64,000 nt of DNA. Source: Pseudomonadota bacterium. GTDB lineage: Bacteria > Pseudomonadota > Gammaproteobacteria > Xanthomonadales > Wenzhouxiangellaceae. Where the stretch lies: the NCBI GenBank assembly GCA_013285445.1, contig CP053448.1:434001-498000 (forward strand). Reading direction: 5' to 3'. Under the pieces are notes generated by a model. The model did not search any database, had not been told where the DNA came from, and saw only the letters and a list, made by a program, of their open reading frames with translations. Positions 1 through 12,481 of this stretch are shown here, in pieces (position 1 is the stretch's first letter; every line of letters starts with the position of its first letter). A program made the translations under genes and the position numbers.

Positions 1-146
1 CCACGCCCAAGCTGGCCCGCTCGGCCATCGAGCAGGTCAGGCGCGCCGGCCTGGTCGAGCCCGGCGACCGCGTCCTGATGACCCTGGGCGACGAACAGGG
101 CGTGATGGGCGGGACCAACACCATGAAAATCCTGACGGTGGAGTAA
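1..146 (+). CDS. pyk: Pyruvate kinase, C-terminal end (partial at window edge)
   Basis: The reading frame enters at base 3 and stops with TAA at 144-146, giving the last 47 residues of a protein. The sequence ends in a GDRVLMTLGDEQG...GGTNTMKI stretch, the closing beta-strand pair and Gly-Gly-Thr-Asn-Thr signature of the pyruvate kinase C-terminal (allosteric) domain. Pyruvate kinase makes pyruvate and ATP from phosphoenolpyruvate in the cytoplasm. The aldolase gene downstream fits a glycolytic gene group (a pyk-fba neighbourhood is common). Identification rests only on this short tail. Confidence 0.85.
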   Translation, partial: TPKLARSAIEQVRRAGLVEPGDRVLMTLGDEQGVMGGTNTMKILTVE

Positions 147-189
147 GGGTCGCATTTTACTAAGGCCTTGTCGGCTGGCCCATGCGAGG

Positions 190-219
190 TCCCGGATAGG
201 CGCGCCGCGCTTTCCGGGA
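190..219. repeat. Inverted repeat between pyk and aldolase
   Basis: TCCCGGA at 190-196 pairs with TCCGGGA at 213-219; the interior is very GC-rich (GGCGCGCC, GCGC) and can extend the stem imperfectly. It lies 44 bases after the pyk stop. No T-run follows, so it is either a weak terminator or a dispersed palindromic repeat. Confidence 0.45.
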
Positions 220-261
220 TGACAGGGCATGGCTTTCGGGACGACAAGCTCCTTTTTCCGG

Positions 262-290
262 GTGAACTCGGGCCCCGCTCTGGCTACAAT
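262..290 (+). promoter_or_regulatory. Candidate sigma-70 promoter for the aldolase gene
   Basis: A good -10 hexamer, TACAAT, sits at 285-290, with a poor -35 match (GTGAAC, 262-267) 17 bases upstream. The aldolase ATG is 51 bases downstream. This is pattern matching only. Confidence 0.35.
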
Positions 291-340
291 AGCGGACTGG
301 TTTCCCACCCACCTCCAACCCGCGTAGCAGGGGATCTGAA

Positions 341-1366
341 ATGACCGACTTACTCGAACAGCTTGTAGAAACCGCCCAGGCGATGGTTGCCCCCGGAAAA
401 GGCATTCTGGCCATCGATGAGTCCTCCGGCACCATCAAGAAGCGCTTCGACGGCGTCGGCGTGGAGTCGACCGAGGACAACCGCCGCGACTATCGTTCGA
501 TGATGCTCACCACGCCCGGGCTGGGAGAGCACATCTCCGGCGCGATCCTGTTCGACGAGACCATTCGCCAATCGACCGCCGACGGCAAACCGCTGGTCGA
601 GGTGATGAACGAGGCCGGTATCCTGCCCGGCATCAAGGTTGACCAGGGCGCCAAGGCGCTGGCCGGTTTCCCGGGCGAGAAGGTCACCGAGGGCCTGGAC
701 GGACTGCGCGAGCGCCTGGCCGAGTATGCCGAACTGGGCGCACGCTTTGCCAAGTGGCGGGCAGTGATCACCATCGGCGACGACATTCCGTCTCGCGCCT
801 GCCTGCAGGCCAATGCCCACGCGCTGGCGCGCTACGCCGCGCTGTGCCAGGAGGCCGGCATCGTGCCGATCGTCGAGCCCGAGGTGCTGATGGACGGCGA
901 TCACGATCTCGATGCGTCCTACGATGTGACCGAAGCAACGCTCAAGGCGCTGTTTGCCGAGCTCTACGAGCAGAACGTGCTGCTGGAAGGTGCCGTGCTC
1001 AAGGCCTCCATGGTGATTTCCGGCTCCGATGCCCGCGATCGTGCCGGTGTCGAGGAAGTGGCTGAGGCGACCATCGACTGCCTGCTCAACGCCGTGCCGG
1101 CCGCGACCGCCGGCATCGTCTTCCTGTCCGGCGGGCAGGGCGACGTGGAAGCCACCGCGCATCTGGACGCCATGAACAAGATGGGTGAACTGCCCTGGCC
1201 GCTGTCGTTTTCCTATGGACGCGCCCTGCAGGCAGAGTGCCTCAAGACCTGGGCGGCCGATCCGAAGGGCAACCGCGAGCGTGCCCAGCACGTTCTCGCC
1301 CATCGTGCGAAGATGAACGGCCTGGCGGCGCTGGGTGAGTGGAGCGAGGACGAAGAGCGCGGCTGA
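341..1366 (+). CDS. fda: Class I fructose-bisphosphate aldolase
   Basis: 341-residue protein of the eukaryote-like class I (Schiff-base) aldolase family, which reversibly splits fructose-1,6-bisphosphate into glyceraldehyde-3-phosphate and dihydroxyacetone phosphate. Visible family marks are GKGILAIDESSGTI near the N-terminus, the RACLQANAHALARYA helix, the IVEPEVLMDGDH strand, and the Schiff-base lysine in LLEGAVLKASMV (near residue 220). SGGQGDVEAT and the SFSYGRALQ phosphate-binding loop follow. The length is close to the family norm (about 340-360). The start follows GGGGATCTGAA, an acceptable ribosome binding site. It probably belongs to the pyk glycolytic neighbourhood. No class II aldolase is in the window. 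Confidence 0.95.
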   Translation: MTDLLEQLVETAQAMVAPGKGILAIDESSGTIKKRFDGVGVESTEDNRRDYRSMMLTTPGLGEHISGAILFDETIRQSTADGKPLVEVMNEAGILPGIKVDQGAKALAGFPGEKVTEGLDGLRERLAEYAELGARFAKWRAVITIGDDIPSRACLQANAHALARYAALCQEAGIVPIVEPEVLMDGDHDLDASYDVTEATLKALFAELYEQNVLLEGAVLKASMVISGSDARDRAGVEEVAEATIDCLLNAVPAATAGIVFLSGGQGDVEATAHLDAMNKMGELPWPLSFSYGRALQAECLKTWAADPKGNRERAQHVLAHRAKMNGLAALGEWSEDEERG

Positions 1367-1371
1367 AGGTC

Positions 1372-1455
1372 GCGCCGGTGATCGGTAGCCGGTGGTCGGT
1401 GCGTCAGTCGGCCGTGCCGATCACCGGCGCACAGAGTGCTGACGCACCGACCACC
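1372..1455. repeat. Interleaved pair of inverted repeats (A-B-A'-B')
   Basis: Two perfect dyads are interlaced. A at 1372-1385 (GCGCCGGTGATCGG) matches the complement of 1417-1430 over 14 bp. B at 1391-1407 (GGTGGTCGGTGCGTCAG) matches the complement of 1439-1455 over 17 bp. Because the order is A-B-A'-B', both hairpins cannot form as a simple nest; the RNA must choose one or form a pseudoknot. A and B also resemble each other (one mismatch over 13 bases). The element fills the gap between the aldolase stop and the malic enzyme start. Confidence 0.8.
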
Positions 1456-1484
1456 GATGCACGGACGTAGGGATCACTGACCCA

Positions 1485-3794
1485 ATGACCGACCGAGACA
1501 AGTTTCGTGAAGAAGCCCTTGACTACCATCGGCAGTATCCGCCGGGCAAGATCAAGATCACACCGACCAAGGCACTGACCACGTCGAAGGATCTGGCCCT
1601 GGCCTATTCGCCGGGGGTGGCGGCGGCTTCCGAAGAGATTGCGCAGGACCCGCTCAAGGCGCTTGACTACACTGCCCGTGGCAACCTGGTGGCGGTCATT
1701 TCCAACGGCACGGCCGTGCTTGGCCTGGGCGATATCGGCGCGCTGGCATCCAAGCCGGTGATGGAGGGCAAGGGGGTCCTGTTCAAGAAATTCGCCGATA
1801 TCGACGTGTTCGATATCGAGATCGACGAAAAGGACCCCGACAAGCTGATCGAGACGATCGCCCGGCTCGAGCCGAGCTTCGGCGGCATCAACCTCGAAGA
1901 CATCAAGGCGCCGGAGTGCTTCAGAGTCGAGGCGGCGCTCAAGGACCGGATGAACATCCCGGTCTTCCACGATGACCAGCACGGCACGGCGATCATTGCC
2001 GCAGCCGCACTGGTCAACGGCCTGGAGCTGGTCGGCAAGAAAATGGAAGACATCCGGCTGGTCGCATCCGGCGCCGGCGCGGCGGGCATGGCCTGCCTGG
2101 ACCTTCTCGTCACCCTGGGAGTGCGGCGCGAGAATATCGTGGTCTGCGACCGTGAGGGCGTGATTTATGCCGGCCGCGAATCCTACATGGACGAACGCAA
2201 GGCCCAGTATGCGATCGAGACTGATGCGCGCAGCCTTGGCGAGGTCATCGAGGGGGCCGACGTGTTTCTTGGCGTTTCCGCCCCGGGCGTGCTCAAGGCC
2301 GAGATGGTCAAGGCGATGGCCGATGACCCGATCATCCTGGCGCTGGCCAACCCGGTCCCGGAGATCATGCCGGATGTGGCCCGGGAAGCCCGGGGCGACG
2401 CGCTGATTGCCACCGGCCGCTCGGACTTTCCCAATCAGGTCAACAACGTCCTGTGTTTCCCGTACATCTTTCGCGGTGCGCTGGATGTCGGGGCGACGGC
2501 CATCAACGACGAAATGAAGATGGCCTGCGTACACGCCATTGCCGAGCTGGCGCGCATGGAAGCCTCCGATGTGGCCGCGCAGGCCTATGGCGGCAAGGCC
2601 CCCAAGTTCGGTCGCGACTACCTGATTCCGCAACCCTTCGATCCCCGGCTGCTGGTCCACCTGGCCCCGGCCGTGGCCAGGGCGGCGATGGATTCCGGCG
2701 TGGCCGCACGCCCGATCGACGATCTCGACGCCTACCGGGAACGCCTCAGCCAGTACGTATTTCGAACCGGACTGTTGATGAAGCCGGTCTTCGACTCTGC
2801 GCGCAAAGACCCGAAACGCGTTGTTTTTGCCGAGGGTGAGGAAGAGACGGTGCTGCGCGCCGTCCAGACCCTTGTCGACGACGGGCTGGCGAAACCGATC
2901 CTGATCGGCCGTCCGAAGGTGGTCGAGATGCGCATCGAACGTGCGGGGTTGCGCCTGAAACCGGGTCAGGATTTCGAGCTGGTCAACCCGCATGATGATC
3001 CGCGCTACAAGGAATACTGGCAGACGTTCCACAAGATCACCGAGCGCCGCGGCGTCACGCCGGACTCGGCCAAGGCGATCGTGCGCACCCGCAACACCGT
3101 CATTGCCGCCATCATGGTCTACCGCAACGAGGCCGACGCGCTGATCTGCGGCGTGGTCGGGCGCTACCAGAAGAAGCTGCAGTACGTGACCGAGGTGCTG
3201 GGCACGCGAGAGAATTGCCAGACCCTTGGCGCGCTGTCGGCCATGACCAACGAAAACGGCACCTGGTTTGTCTGTGACACCCACGTCAACCCCGACCCGA
3301 CGGCTGATCAGCTCGCCGAGCTGACCGTCATGGCGGCCGAACGCGTGCGCATGTTCGGTATCACGCCCAAGGTGGCGCTGTGCTCGCATTCGAACTTCGG
3401 CAGCCATGTCAACGCCTCGGCTTCGAAGATGCGCCAGGTGTTTTACAAGCTGCGCGAGCTGGTGCCCGACCTGGAGGTCGAGGGTGAAATGCGCGCCGAT
3501 GCGGCCCTGATGCCGGCGATTCGTGAGCGGATCTTTCCCAATTCGCGCCTGGCCGGCTCGGCCAACCTGCTGATCATGCCGAATCAGGACGCCGCCCACA
3601 TCGCTTTTTCCATGGCCAGGGTGATCGGTACGGGCGTGACCATCGGGCCGATGCTGATGGGAGCAGGCCGACCGGCTCACGTACTCACGCCCTCGGCCAC
3701 CGTTCGCCGGGTGGTCAATATGACCGCCATCGCCGTGGTCGATGCCCAGGACTACGAGCGTCGGCGCGAACGCACCGGGCGATTGTTTGGCTGA
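1485..3794 (+). CDS. maeB: NADP-dependent malic enzyme, MaeB type with phosphotransacetylase-like domain
   Basis: 769-residue two-domain protein. Residues about 1-425 form the malic enzyme part, with [12 protein letters not shown], the metal-binding [11 protein letters not shown] loop, and a Rossmann GAGAAG motif for NAD(P). Residues about 430-769 resemble phosphate acetyl/butyryltransferase ([14 protein letters not shown]..., TLGALSAM) and in MaeB proteins serve assembly and acetyl-CoA regulation rather than catalysis. The enzyme oxidatively decarboxylates malate to pyruvate, producing NADPH. The full length matches the usual 750-770. The start is the ATG at 1485, with a weak Shine-Dalgarno. 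It sits downstream of the interleaved repeat, which may influence its expression. Confidence 0.95.
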   Translation: MTDRDKFREEALDYHRQYPPGKIKITPTKALTTSKDLALAYSPGVAAASEEIAQDPLKALDYTARGNLVAVISNGTAVLGLGDIGALASKPVMEGKGVLFKKFADIDVFDIEIDEKDPDKLIETIARLEPSFGGINLEDIKAPECFRVEAALKDRMNIPVFHDDQHGTAIIAAAALVNGLELVGKKMEDIRLVASGAGAAGMACLDLLVTLGVRRENIVVCDREGVIYAGRESYMDERKAQYAIETDARSLGEVIEGADVFLGVSAPGVLKAEMVKAMADDPIILALANPVPEIMPDVAREARGDALIATGRSDFPNQVNNVLCFPYIFRGALDVGATAINDEMKMACVHAIAELARMEASDVAAQAYGGKAPKFGRDYLIPQPFDPRLLVHLAPAVARAAMDSGVAARPIDDLDAYRERLSQYVFRTGLLMKPVFDSARKDPKRVVFAEGEEETVLRAVQTLVDDGLAKPILIGRPKVVEMRIERAGLRLKPGQDFELVNPHDDPRYKEYWQTFHKITERRGVTPDSAKAIVRTRNTVIAAIMVYRNEADALICGVVGRYQKKLQYVTEVLGTRENCQTLGALSAMTNENGTWFVCDTHVNPDPTADQLAELTVMAAERVRMFGITPKVALCSHSNFGSHVNASASKMRQVFYKLRELVPDLEVEGEMRADAALMPAIRERIFPNSRLAGSANLLIMPNQDAAHIAFSMARVIGTGVTIGPMLMGAGRPAHVLTPSATVRRVVNMTAIAVVDAQDYERRRERTGRLFG

Positions 3795-3813
3795 CCCGGG
3801 CACTGATCATTCA

Positions 3814-3831
3814 GCTGGACCCGTGTCCAGC
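3814..3831 (+). terminator. Candidate hairpin terminator after maeB
   Basis: GCTGGAC (3814-3820) and GTCCAGC (3825-3831) form a perfect 7-bp stem with a CCGT loop, 19 bases after the maeB stop. A T-richer tract (TTGTTGTTT) starts about 13 bases later rather than directly, so the terminator is imperfect. Confidence 0.45.
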
Positions 3832-3870
3832 CGGGATGAATCGCTTGTTGTTTGCCAATAGGCTTTCTCA

Positions 3871-5150
3871 ATGCCTTCACGGGAAGCCGGTGTATGGTTT
3901 CAGCTGAACTGCAATGAAGGCTTCGAATTGACATCTGAAAATCAAACCGTGCAGGCTGAAAAACAACGCGTCGTGCTTCGCACCGCGCTCATCTGTCTGG
4001 CGATGCTGCTGGTCGGCGTGCTGATTCTCTACCTGATTTTCTCGACCGAACCCACAGCGCGCCGCGACAGTGCGGTTCGCCAGACCGCATCCCTGGTTGA
4101 TGTGACGCGCGGCGAATTCGGCACCTTCCGGCCGATTGTCGAAGCCATGGGCACGGTTCGAGCGGCGCGGGAGATCACGCTGAGTGCCCGCGTCGAGGGC
4201 GAGGTGCTGGAACTCGGTCAGGATTTCGTGCCGGGCGGTCTCGTCGAAGCCGGTGAGCTGCTGGTCCGCATCGACGACGCCGACTACCAGGTTGCCGCCG
4301 AGCAGCGGCGAACTGCGCTGGATATGGCGCTGGCCGAACTCGAGATCGAGAGAGGCGAGCGTGCCGCGGCGGCGACCGATTATCGGCAGTTCAACCGTGA
4401 ACTGCCACCGGAACGTCGTGCCCTGGTGCTGCGCGAGCCCCAGTGGCAGGCCGCTCAGGCACAAGTCCGGTCAGCGCGGGCCGACCTGCGTCAGGCGGAA
4501 CTGGACCTGGAGCGAACCCGCCTCGAGGCGCCCTTCGATGCCCACGTCATTTCGCGTGAGGTCAATATCGGTTCCATTGTCGGTCCAGGAGCAGCCCTGG
4601 GCCGGCTGGTCGGCATCGACAACTACTGGGTCGAAGCCACCGTTCCGGTGACCCGCCTGCCGTGGCTGCTTCTGCCTGATGGTGGCCGGCAGGGTGCGCG
4701 CGTCGAGTTGAGAAACGACAAGTCCTGGCTGTCGGGTCAGGTGCGCGAAGGTGAGTTGTTTCGACTGATCGGCCAGCTGGACGGCGATACCCGGCTGGCG
4801 CGCGTGCTGATTGCAGTCGACGATCCGCTCGCCAGGCAGTCCGGCCAGCCGCTGCCGCGTCTGCTCCTTGGCGAGTATCTGACCGTCCGGATCGAGGGGC
4901 GCGCGATCGAGAATGTCGTCCGTCTCGAGCGCGATTACATTCGCGCCAACGATACGGTCTGGCTGATGGTCGAGGGTCGCCTGGTCATTCAGCCCGTCTC
5001 GATCGTTTTCGAGGATGAGCGCTATGCCTACATCGATCAGGGGCTGAGCGACGACGATCGGGTCGTGATCACGCGCCTGGCTACGGTGCAGGACGGTCTT
5101 CGGCTGCGGCTCGACGACGGTGGCGACGATATCGGAGAGGGCAGCGCACC

Positions 5151-5154
<4 letters not shown>
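3871..5154 (+). CDS. RND efflux periplasmic adaptor (membrane fusion protein)
   Basis: Membrane fusion protein of the AcrA/HlyD family that bridges an inner-membrane RND pump and an outer-membrane channel. One transmembrane helix lies near residues 37-57 ([19 protein letters not shown]). It is followed by a split lipoyl/barrel-sandwich domain ([19 protein letters not shown]... and [19 protein letters not shown]) around an alpha-helical hairpin of roughly residues 135-215. The ATG at 3871 gives 427 residues. A TTG at 3928, preceded by AAGG, would give 408 residues starting MTSENQTV, a more typical short cytoplasmic head, and may be the true start. The stop overlaps the pump gene by 4 bases (ATGA), so the two are translationally coupled. 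The substrate is unknown. Confidence 0.9.
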
Positions 5155-8267
<3,113 letters not shown>

Positions 8268-8447
8268 GCCTGGCCAGTGCGATCGTCGCAGCCTGGGGCG
8301 TGCGGTCTATCGTGGTGGCCTGAACCCTGCAGAGCGATTGGCTGGCGTTGGCCATCTGGATCCATTGCTGCCTGGCGATTCATGGACCGGTACTCGACTT
8401 CCTGCAGCGGCGCACGGCCCGGCGGCGCTTCGGTACAACCTGAAAAC

Positions 8448-9050
8448 TCAAAGCCAGCCCTGGTCGCGCGCGATGCGGTAGGCTTCGATGCGGTTGTCGG
8501 CCTGCAGTTTGCCGATGGCCTCGGATAAATAGTTGCGGACGGTGCCTTCGGCCAGGTGCAGTCGCCGCCCGATTTCGGCGTTGCCGAGACCCTCGCCCGC
8601 GAGCCTGAGCACCTGGCGCTCGCGCTCGGTCAGCGGATCGCTGCTATCGAAGGCGGTCAGCGCCAGTTCGGGATCGATGACACGCTGTCCGGCGCGGATG
8701 CGGCGGATGGCCTCGGCCAGCTGATCGGCCGGCGTTTCCTTGAGCAGGTAGCCGCGCACCCCGGCTTCCAGCGCTCGCCGCAGATAACCTGGGCGCGCAA
8801 AGGTGGTGAGGATGACCACGCCTGTGTCTGGCGCGTGGCCGCGAACCCACTCGGCCAGGTCCAGGCCGGTGCTACCCGGCATCTCGATGTCGGTCAACAG
8901 CAGGTCGGGTTTCCCGGATTCAACCAGGCATCGGGCTTCGTCGCCATCGGCAGCACGCCCGATCACTTCGATGTCGTCTTCGAGCTCGAGCAGCGAGGCG
9001 AGGGCACCGAGCAGCAGGGTCTGGTCTTCGGCCAGCACGAGGCGGATCAT
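8448..9050 (-). CDS. LuxR/NarL-family response regulator (DesR-like)
   Basis: 200-residue two-domain regulator. The receiver domain (1-120) has the acidic pocket AEDQ, the phosphoacceptor Asp in LLLTDIEMPG (about residue 54) and the switch lysine in LLKETPA. The C-terminal helix-turn-helix (about 138-198) has the LuxR signature LTERERQVLRLAGEGLGNAEI and the recognition helix AEGTVRNYLSEAIGKL. Its start overlaps the kinase stop by 4 bases, so it is the cognate output of that kinase. As last gene in a minus-strand operon with an ABC exporter, it most likely controls that transporter (inference from DesKR/LiaRS-type arrangements). Confidence 0.93.
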   Translation of the reverse strand: MIRLVLAEDQTLLLGALASLLELEDDIEVIGRAADGDEARCLVESGKPDLLLTDIEMPGSTGLDLAEWVRGHAPDTGVVILTTFARPGYLRRALEAGVRGYLLKETPADQLAEAIRRIRAGQRVIDPELALTAFDSSDPLTERERQVLRLAGEGLGNAEIGRRLHLAEGTVRNYLSEAIGKLQADNRIEAYRIARDQGWL

Positions 9051-10153
9051 GCGGCCTCCAGCGGAACGCGGGCGGTCAGGCTGGCCGAACCGCGCAAGCC
9101 GATATCGAGCCGGCCGCCCAGCGATTCGATTCGAGCACGCATGCCCTGAATGCCGTTACCGTCCATGCGGATGCGTCCGCCACCGTCGTCGTCGATGGTC
9201 ATGCTCAGCTCAGCGTTGCTCGTCTCGATCCGGATCCGGCAACGACGGGCCTGGGAGTGGCGAATGACGTTGGTGACCGCCTCGCGCAGCACCAGCGCCA
9301 GCATGCCCTGCGTCTGCGCGGGCAACTCGATGCCTTCGTCGACTTCGATGACCGGGTCGATGTCGGCCGCGCGCAGGCTCAGGCGCATGTGTTCAAGGGT
9401 CTCGCCGAGGGTCTGTCGCTGGTAGCCGCTGATGGCTTCGCGCACATCGGCCAGGGCCTTGCGGGCGCTATCGCCCATGGCGCGGATTTCCTGGCGGGCC
9501 CTGTCGCCATCGCGCCGGACCAGGCGCTCGGCCAGCTCGCTCTTGACGGCGATCATCGACAGCGTATGGCCGAGCACGTCATGCAGGTCACGGGCGATGC
9601 GCTCGCGTTCGGCCACCCGGGCCAGACGCCTGGTCTCGGCCTGGCTCAGCTTGAGTTCTGCGTTCTTGCGTCCCTGTTCGGCGAAGAAAATGTTGGCCAT
9701 GCCGATCATGATGCTGATGAACACGCCCGGCATCCAGTAGAAGGGCTCCGGCCGGGCCAGCGGTGCGATCACCGCGGCAAACGCGGCAATGCCGAGCACG
9801 ACCCAGACGGCCCGTCGGGGCGGGCCGACCAGGTGGGCGAAGGCGGCCGCATAGATGAACATGACGCTCGCGCCGGCGTTGCTGAAGCTCCAGGCGGCGC
9901 CCAGGGCCGCGATCGCCAAAATGTGCCACAGGGCGGCTGCCCCCGCGCGGCGATAGGCACTGAAGTAGAGCACCAGGAATACCGCCACGGTTGCCAGGCC
10001 CAGGCCCAGTTCGAGCGGTCCGACCGGCCTGAAGTACCACTCGACGAAGAAGAATGCGCAATAAACCAGCCACAGGTAGGCCGTCCAGCCCTGGCCGCTT
10101 TCGGGCGGAACCAGCCACTGGTGAACCTTCTTGACGCGTCTGGTCAGGATCAT
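9047..10153 (-). CDS. DesK-type sensor histidine kinase
   Basis: 368-residue membrane kinase of the HisKA_3 class. The N-terminal half (about residues 25-155) is a bundle of five to six hydrophobic segments with almost no extracellular loop, typical of sensors that read membrane state. The dimerisation/phosphoacceptor helix carries RERIARDLHDVLGHTLS (His near residue 192). The ATPase lid has LREAVTNVIRHSQA (N box) and DDDGGGR with a GNGIQGMRARI G2 box. It overlaps both its neighbours by 4 bases. The architecture resembles DesK/YvfT-like sensors; the signal is unknown, and membrane or envelope stress fits the ABC partner. Confidence 0.92.
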   Translation of the reverse strand: MILTRRVKKVHQWLVPPESGQGWTAYLWLVYCAFFFVEWYFRPVGPLELGLGLATVAVFLVLYFSAYRRAGAAALWHILAIAALGAAWSFSNAGASVMFIYAAAFAHLVGPPRRAVWVVLGIAAFAAVIAPLARPEPFYWMPGVFISIMIGMANIFFAEQGRKNAELKLSQAETRRLARVAERERIARDLHDVLGHTLSMIAVKSELAERLVRRDGDRARQEIRAMGDSARKALADVREAISGYQRQTLGETLEHMRLSLRAADIDPVIEVDEGIELPAQTQGMLALVLREAVTNVIRHSQARRCRIRIETSNAELSMTIDDDGGGRIRMDGNGIQGMRARIESLGGRLDIGLRGSASLTARVPLEAA

Positions 10154-10731
10154 TCGGTGCGAACGCCTGCCTGTTGTCGGTCGAGAGTCATCTCGAGCAT
10201 GGGGTACCAGGTCTGTCCCCCGTCGGGTGAGATCTGACCGGTCTCGTGCCAGGTGTCGCCCGAGATTTCGATTTCGAAACGCAAAAGCGAACCCGAGCCT
10301 TCGTCCCGGAACGACCAGCGCATCAGGTCCTGATCATCGATTTCGAGCTCGACTTCATGGGCGCCTCCCCGCATATCGTGCGTCTGGAAATTGTAGCGCT
10401 GTGTGGCGCTGTCGTAGTAGACCACGCCCAGCGCCTCGTGAGTCACGATTTCGCGTCCATTGGGACCGGTGCTGGTGCCCCGGCCCTCGACCAGCAAGAT
10501 GGTGCCACCGAGCCTCTTCGTGACCTGCTCGGTGATCTCGAACGTCTGACGCTGGCCCGGGCCGGACATGGCCCAGCCGCTTCCCTGCCAGATTCCACTC
10601 CAGTGATGCAGGCGGCTGATGGCGTTGAGGTTGTCCTGCGGCGGCGCGTGATTCGAGCCGCTTGCCATGGCGGCCAGCGAGGCGATCGTCAGTATTCCGG
10701 CGATGGCGGTGATTGCGTAGAGGTTTTTCAT
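10150..10731 (-). CDS. Secreted lipocalin-like protein (DUF1579-like), function unknown
   Basis: 193 residues with a signal peptide (MKNLYAITAIAGILTIASLAAMASG). The mature part alternates strands with G-x-W patterns (HWSGIWQGSGWAMSG, YNFQTHDMRGG, MRWSFRDEG, GDTWHETG), suggesting a small beta-barrel of the DUF1579/lipocalin-like kind. I assign this from pattern only. The gene sits between an ABC-2 permease (15 bases upstream) and a sensor kinase it overlaps by 4 bases. That makes a periplasmic accessory role in the same pathway plausible, for example binding the ligand the ABC exporter or kinase responds to. Confidence 0.7.
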   Translation of the reverse strand: MKNLYAITAIAGILTIASLAAMASGSNHAPPQDNLNAISRLHHWSGIWQGSGWAMSGPGQRQTFEITEQVTKRLGGTILLVEGRGTSTGPNGREIVTHEALGVVYYDSATQRYNFQTHDMRGGAHEVELEIDDQDLMRWSFRDEGSGSLLRFEIEISGDTWHETGQISPDGGQTWYPMLEMTLDRQQAGVRTE

Positions 10732-10746
10732 GACCGAAGGCTCCTG

Positions 10747-11481
10747 TCAGGATACGCCGGACAGACGCCGCCAGCCCAGCGCGGTCATCACGGCAAAGCT
10801 CAGGCTGAATACGCCGAGTACGGCCAGGGAGTGGCCCCAGTCGGCACTTTTGGCACCCGTGATATCCAGCGCCAGGGCGGCGAGGTGATAGGGCGGCAGC
10901 CATTCGGCAATTGCCTGAAGCCAGCCCGGGAACATCGCGGATGGAATCCACAGGCCGGAGAGGAACCCGAGCGGTAGGTAGACCAGGTTGAGCACCGCCG
11001 GAGCAGCGTTGGGGCTGAGCCACAGGCCCAGCGCCAGACCCATCAGGCAAAATGGCAGGGCGCCGAGCGTCAAAATGCCGGCCAGGGCCAGCCACTGGCC
11101 GGCCTCGAGCCGAACGCCTCCGAAAGCGGCAGCCAGTGCGCTCATCATGACCACGATAATGATCGCAAACAGAACAGCGCCGAAAGCCTTGCCGGCGATC
11201 ACCGCCGAGACCGGGGCCGGAGATGCCCGCAGAAGCAACAGCCAGCCCTGGGCACGTTCGGTGGCAATCGACACGCCGAAGGAAAACAGCGCGGCCCCCA
11301 TGACGCCGAACGTGGCGAACGTGCACAGCAGCCACAGCGACTGGCCTCTGAGCATCAGCAGACCGAAGAAGCCGTAGAACATCACCGGGAAGAGCAGCGT
11401 GGGCAGTGTGTAGGCTGGCGTGCGCAGCAGATTGAGCCACTGCGCGCGGATGAGCTGGATGGACGGATGGGCGGCGATCAT
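10747..11481 (-). CDS. ABC-2 type transporter permease
   Basis: 244-residue integral membrane protein with six hydrophobic segments and the ABC-2 membrane pattern, including the conserved late stretch LNLVYLPLGFLSGLWIPSAMFPGWLQAIAEWLPPYHL. Such permeases pair with one ATPase to export drugs, lipids or polysaccharides from the inner membrane. Its ATG overlaps the ATPase stop (ATGA at 11478-11481), so subunits are made in step. It is the second gene of the five-gene minus-strand operon. Confidence 0.9.
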   Translation of the reverse strand: MIAAHPSIQLIRAQWLNLLRTPAYTLPTLLFPVMFYGFFGLLMLRGQSLWLLCTFATFGVMGAALFSFGVSIATERAQGWLLLLRASPAPVSAVIAGKAFGAVLFAIIIVVMMSALAAAFGGVRLEAGQWLALAGILTLGALPFCLMGLALGLWLSPNAAPAVLNLVYLPLGFLSGLWIPSAMFPGWLQAIAEWLPPYHLAALALDITGAKSADWGHSLAVLGVFSLSFAVMTALGWRRLSGVS

Positions 11482-12389
11482 GCGGCCTCCTTTTCATTGG
11501 CGTCGAGTCGGGTCAGGGCGAGAAAGGCGGTTTCCAGGTCGGCGCCGGCGACTTCGAGATCCTCAATTGAATCGTCGGCGGCCAGCAGCGCGCGAACCGT
11601 GTCGATGCCGCGTTGGCTGAGGATTTCGGTTCGTTCCTCGCCGACCTGCACGGACTGTACCGCCGGTAGGGTCTCGATCTTCTCGGCCGGCAGCCGGGTG
11701 CGCAGCCGGATCCGGTCGCTGGGCACGCGGCGGCGGATGGTGTCGGGTGTGCCCTGGTCCAGGATGCGCCCGTGATCGAGCACGACGACGTGATCGGCAA
11801 GCCGCTGCGCCTCGTCCATGAAATGCGTGCACAGCAGGATCGAGACACCGAAGCGACGCCGCGCCTCGATGGCCCGCCACAGGATCCGGCGGGCGGCGGG
11901 GTCGAGACCCGTGGTCGGCTCGTCGAGGATCAGCCAGTCGGGCCGGCCGATGACGGCCAGGGCGAAGAGCACGCGCTGCTTCTGGCCGCCCGAGAGGCGG
12001 TCGAAGCGGCGGTTGGCCAGATCGACCAGGTCAAGTTCATCGAGCAGGCCGATCTGCGAATCCGGCTTTGGGTAGAAGCTGGCGAACAGGGCCAGAAGTT
12101 CGGCAACGGTCAGGTTGTCCTGCACGCCGCTGGCCTGGAGCATGACGCCGCTGCGCCGCTGCGCCTCGAAGTTGCCTGGTCCGAGCGCGCCGAACAGCCG
12201 GATCCTGCCGCGCTGCGCGGGCAGGATGCCGAGCAGCAGGTGAATCAGCGTGGTCTTGCCTGCGCCGTTGGGGCCGAGCAGGGCGGTGACGAGACCGCCG
12301 CGCAGGGTCAGGTCGATGCCGGCCAGCGCCAGCGTCGACCCGTAGTCATGACGAAGTGCCGAACACTCGGCGACGATGGGATGGTTCAT
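11478..12389 (-). CDS. ABC transporter ATP-binding protein (DrrA/CcmA-like exporter class)
   Basis: 303 residues. The nucleotide-binding domain shows Walker A GPNGAGKTT (near residue 40), the signature LSGGQKQRV, Walker B WLILDEPTTGLDP, and the H-loop CTHFMDEA. A C-terminal extension of about 80 residues follows, as in exporter ATPases of the multidrug/lipid type. It is the first gene of an operon with an ABC-2 permease, a secreted protein, a DesK-type kinase and a LuxR-type regulator. The leader upstream (12390-12481) holds an imperfect dyad TGTC-N12-GACA at 12410-12429 that could be a regulator site; I would not rely on it. Confidence 0.93.
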   Translation of the reverse strand: MNHPIVAECSALRHDYGSTLALAGIDLTLRGGLVTALLGPNGAGKTTLIHLLLGILPAQRGRIRLFGALGPGNFEAQRRSGVMLQASGVQDNLTVAELLALFASFYPKPDSQIGLLDELDLVDLANRRFDRLSGGQKQRVLFALAVIGRPDWLILDEPTTGLDPAARRILWRAIEARRRFGVSILLCTHFMDEAQRLADHVVVLDHGRILDQGTPDTIRRRVPSDRIRLRTRLPAEKIETLPAVQSVQVGEERTEILSQRGIDTVRALLAADDSIEDLEVAGADLETAFLALTRLDANEKEAA

Positions 12390-12481
12390 TTGCTTTGCTT
12401 CCGATGCTGTGTCGGAAACAGTCTGGACAAACCGGCCTGTTCGTCCCAGTGACGCGCCTCAGGAATCGCTCATGACATTTG

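Noticed and set aside
1404-3803. 799-codon open frame on the minus strand
   Set aside because: It is the mirror of maeB; its translation is His/Gln/Arg-rich without any domain, as expected for antisense of high-GC genes.
12410-12429. TGTC-N12-GACA as the operator of the DesR-like regulator
   Set aside because: Four-base arms are too short to be meaningful without other copies.
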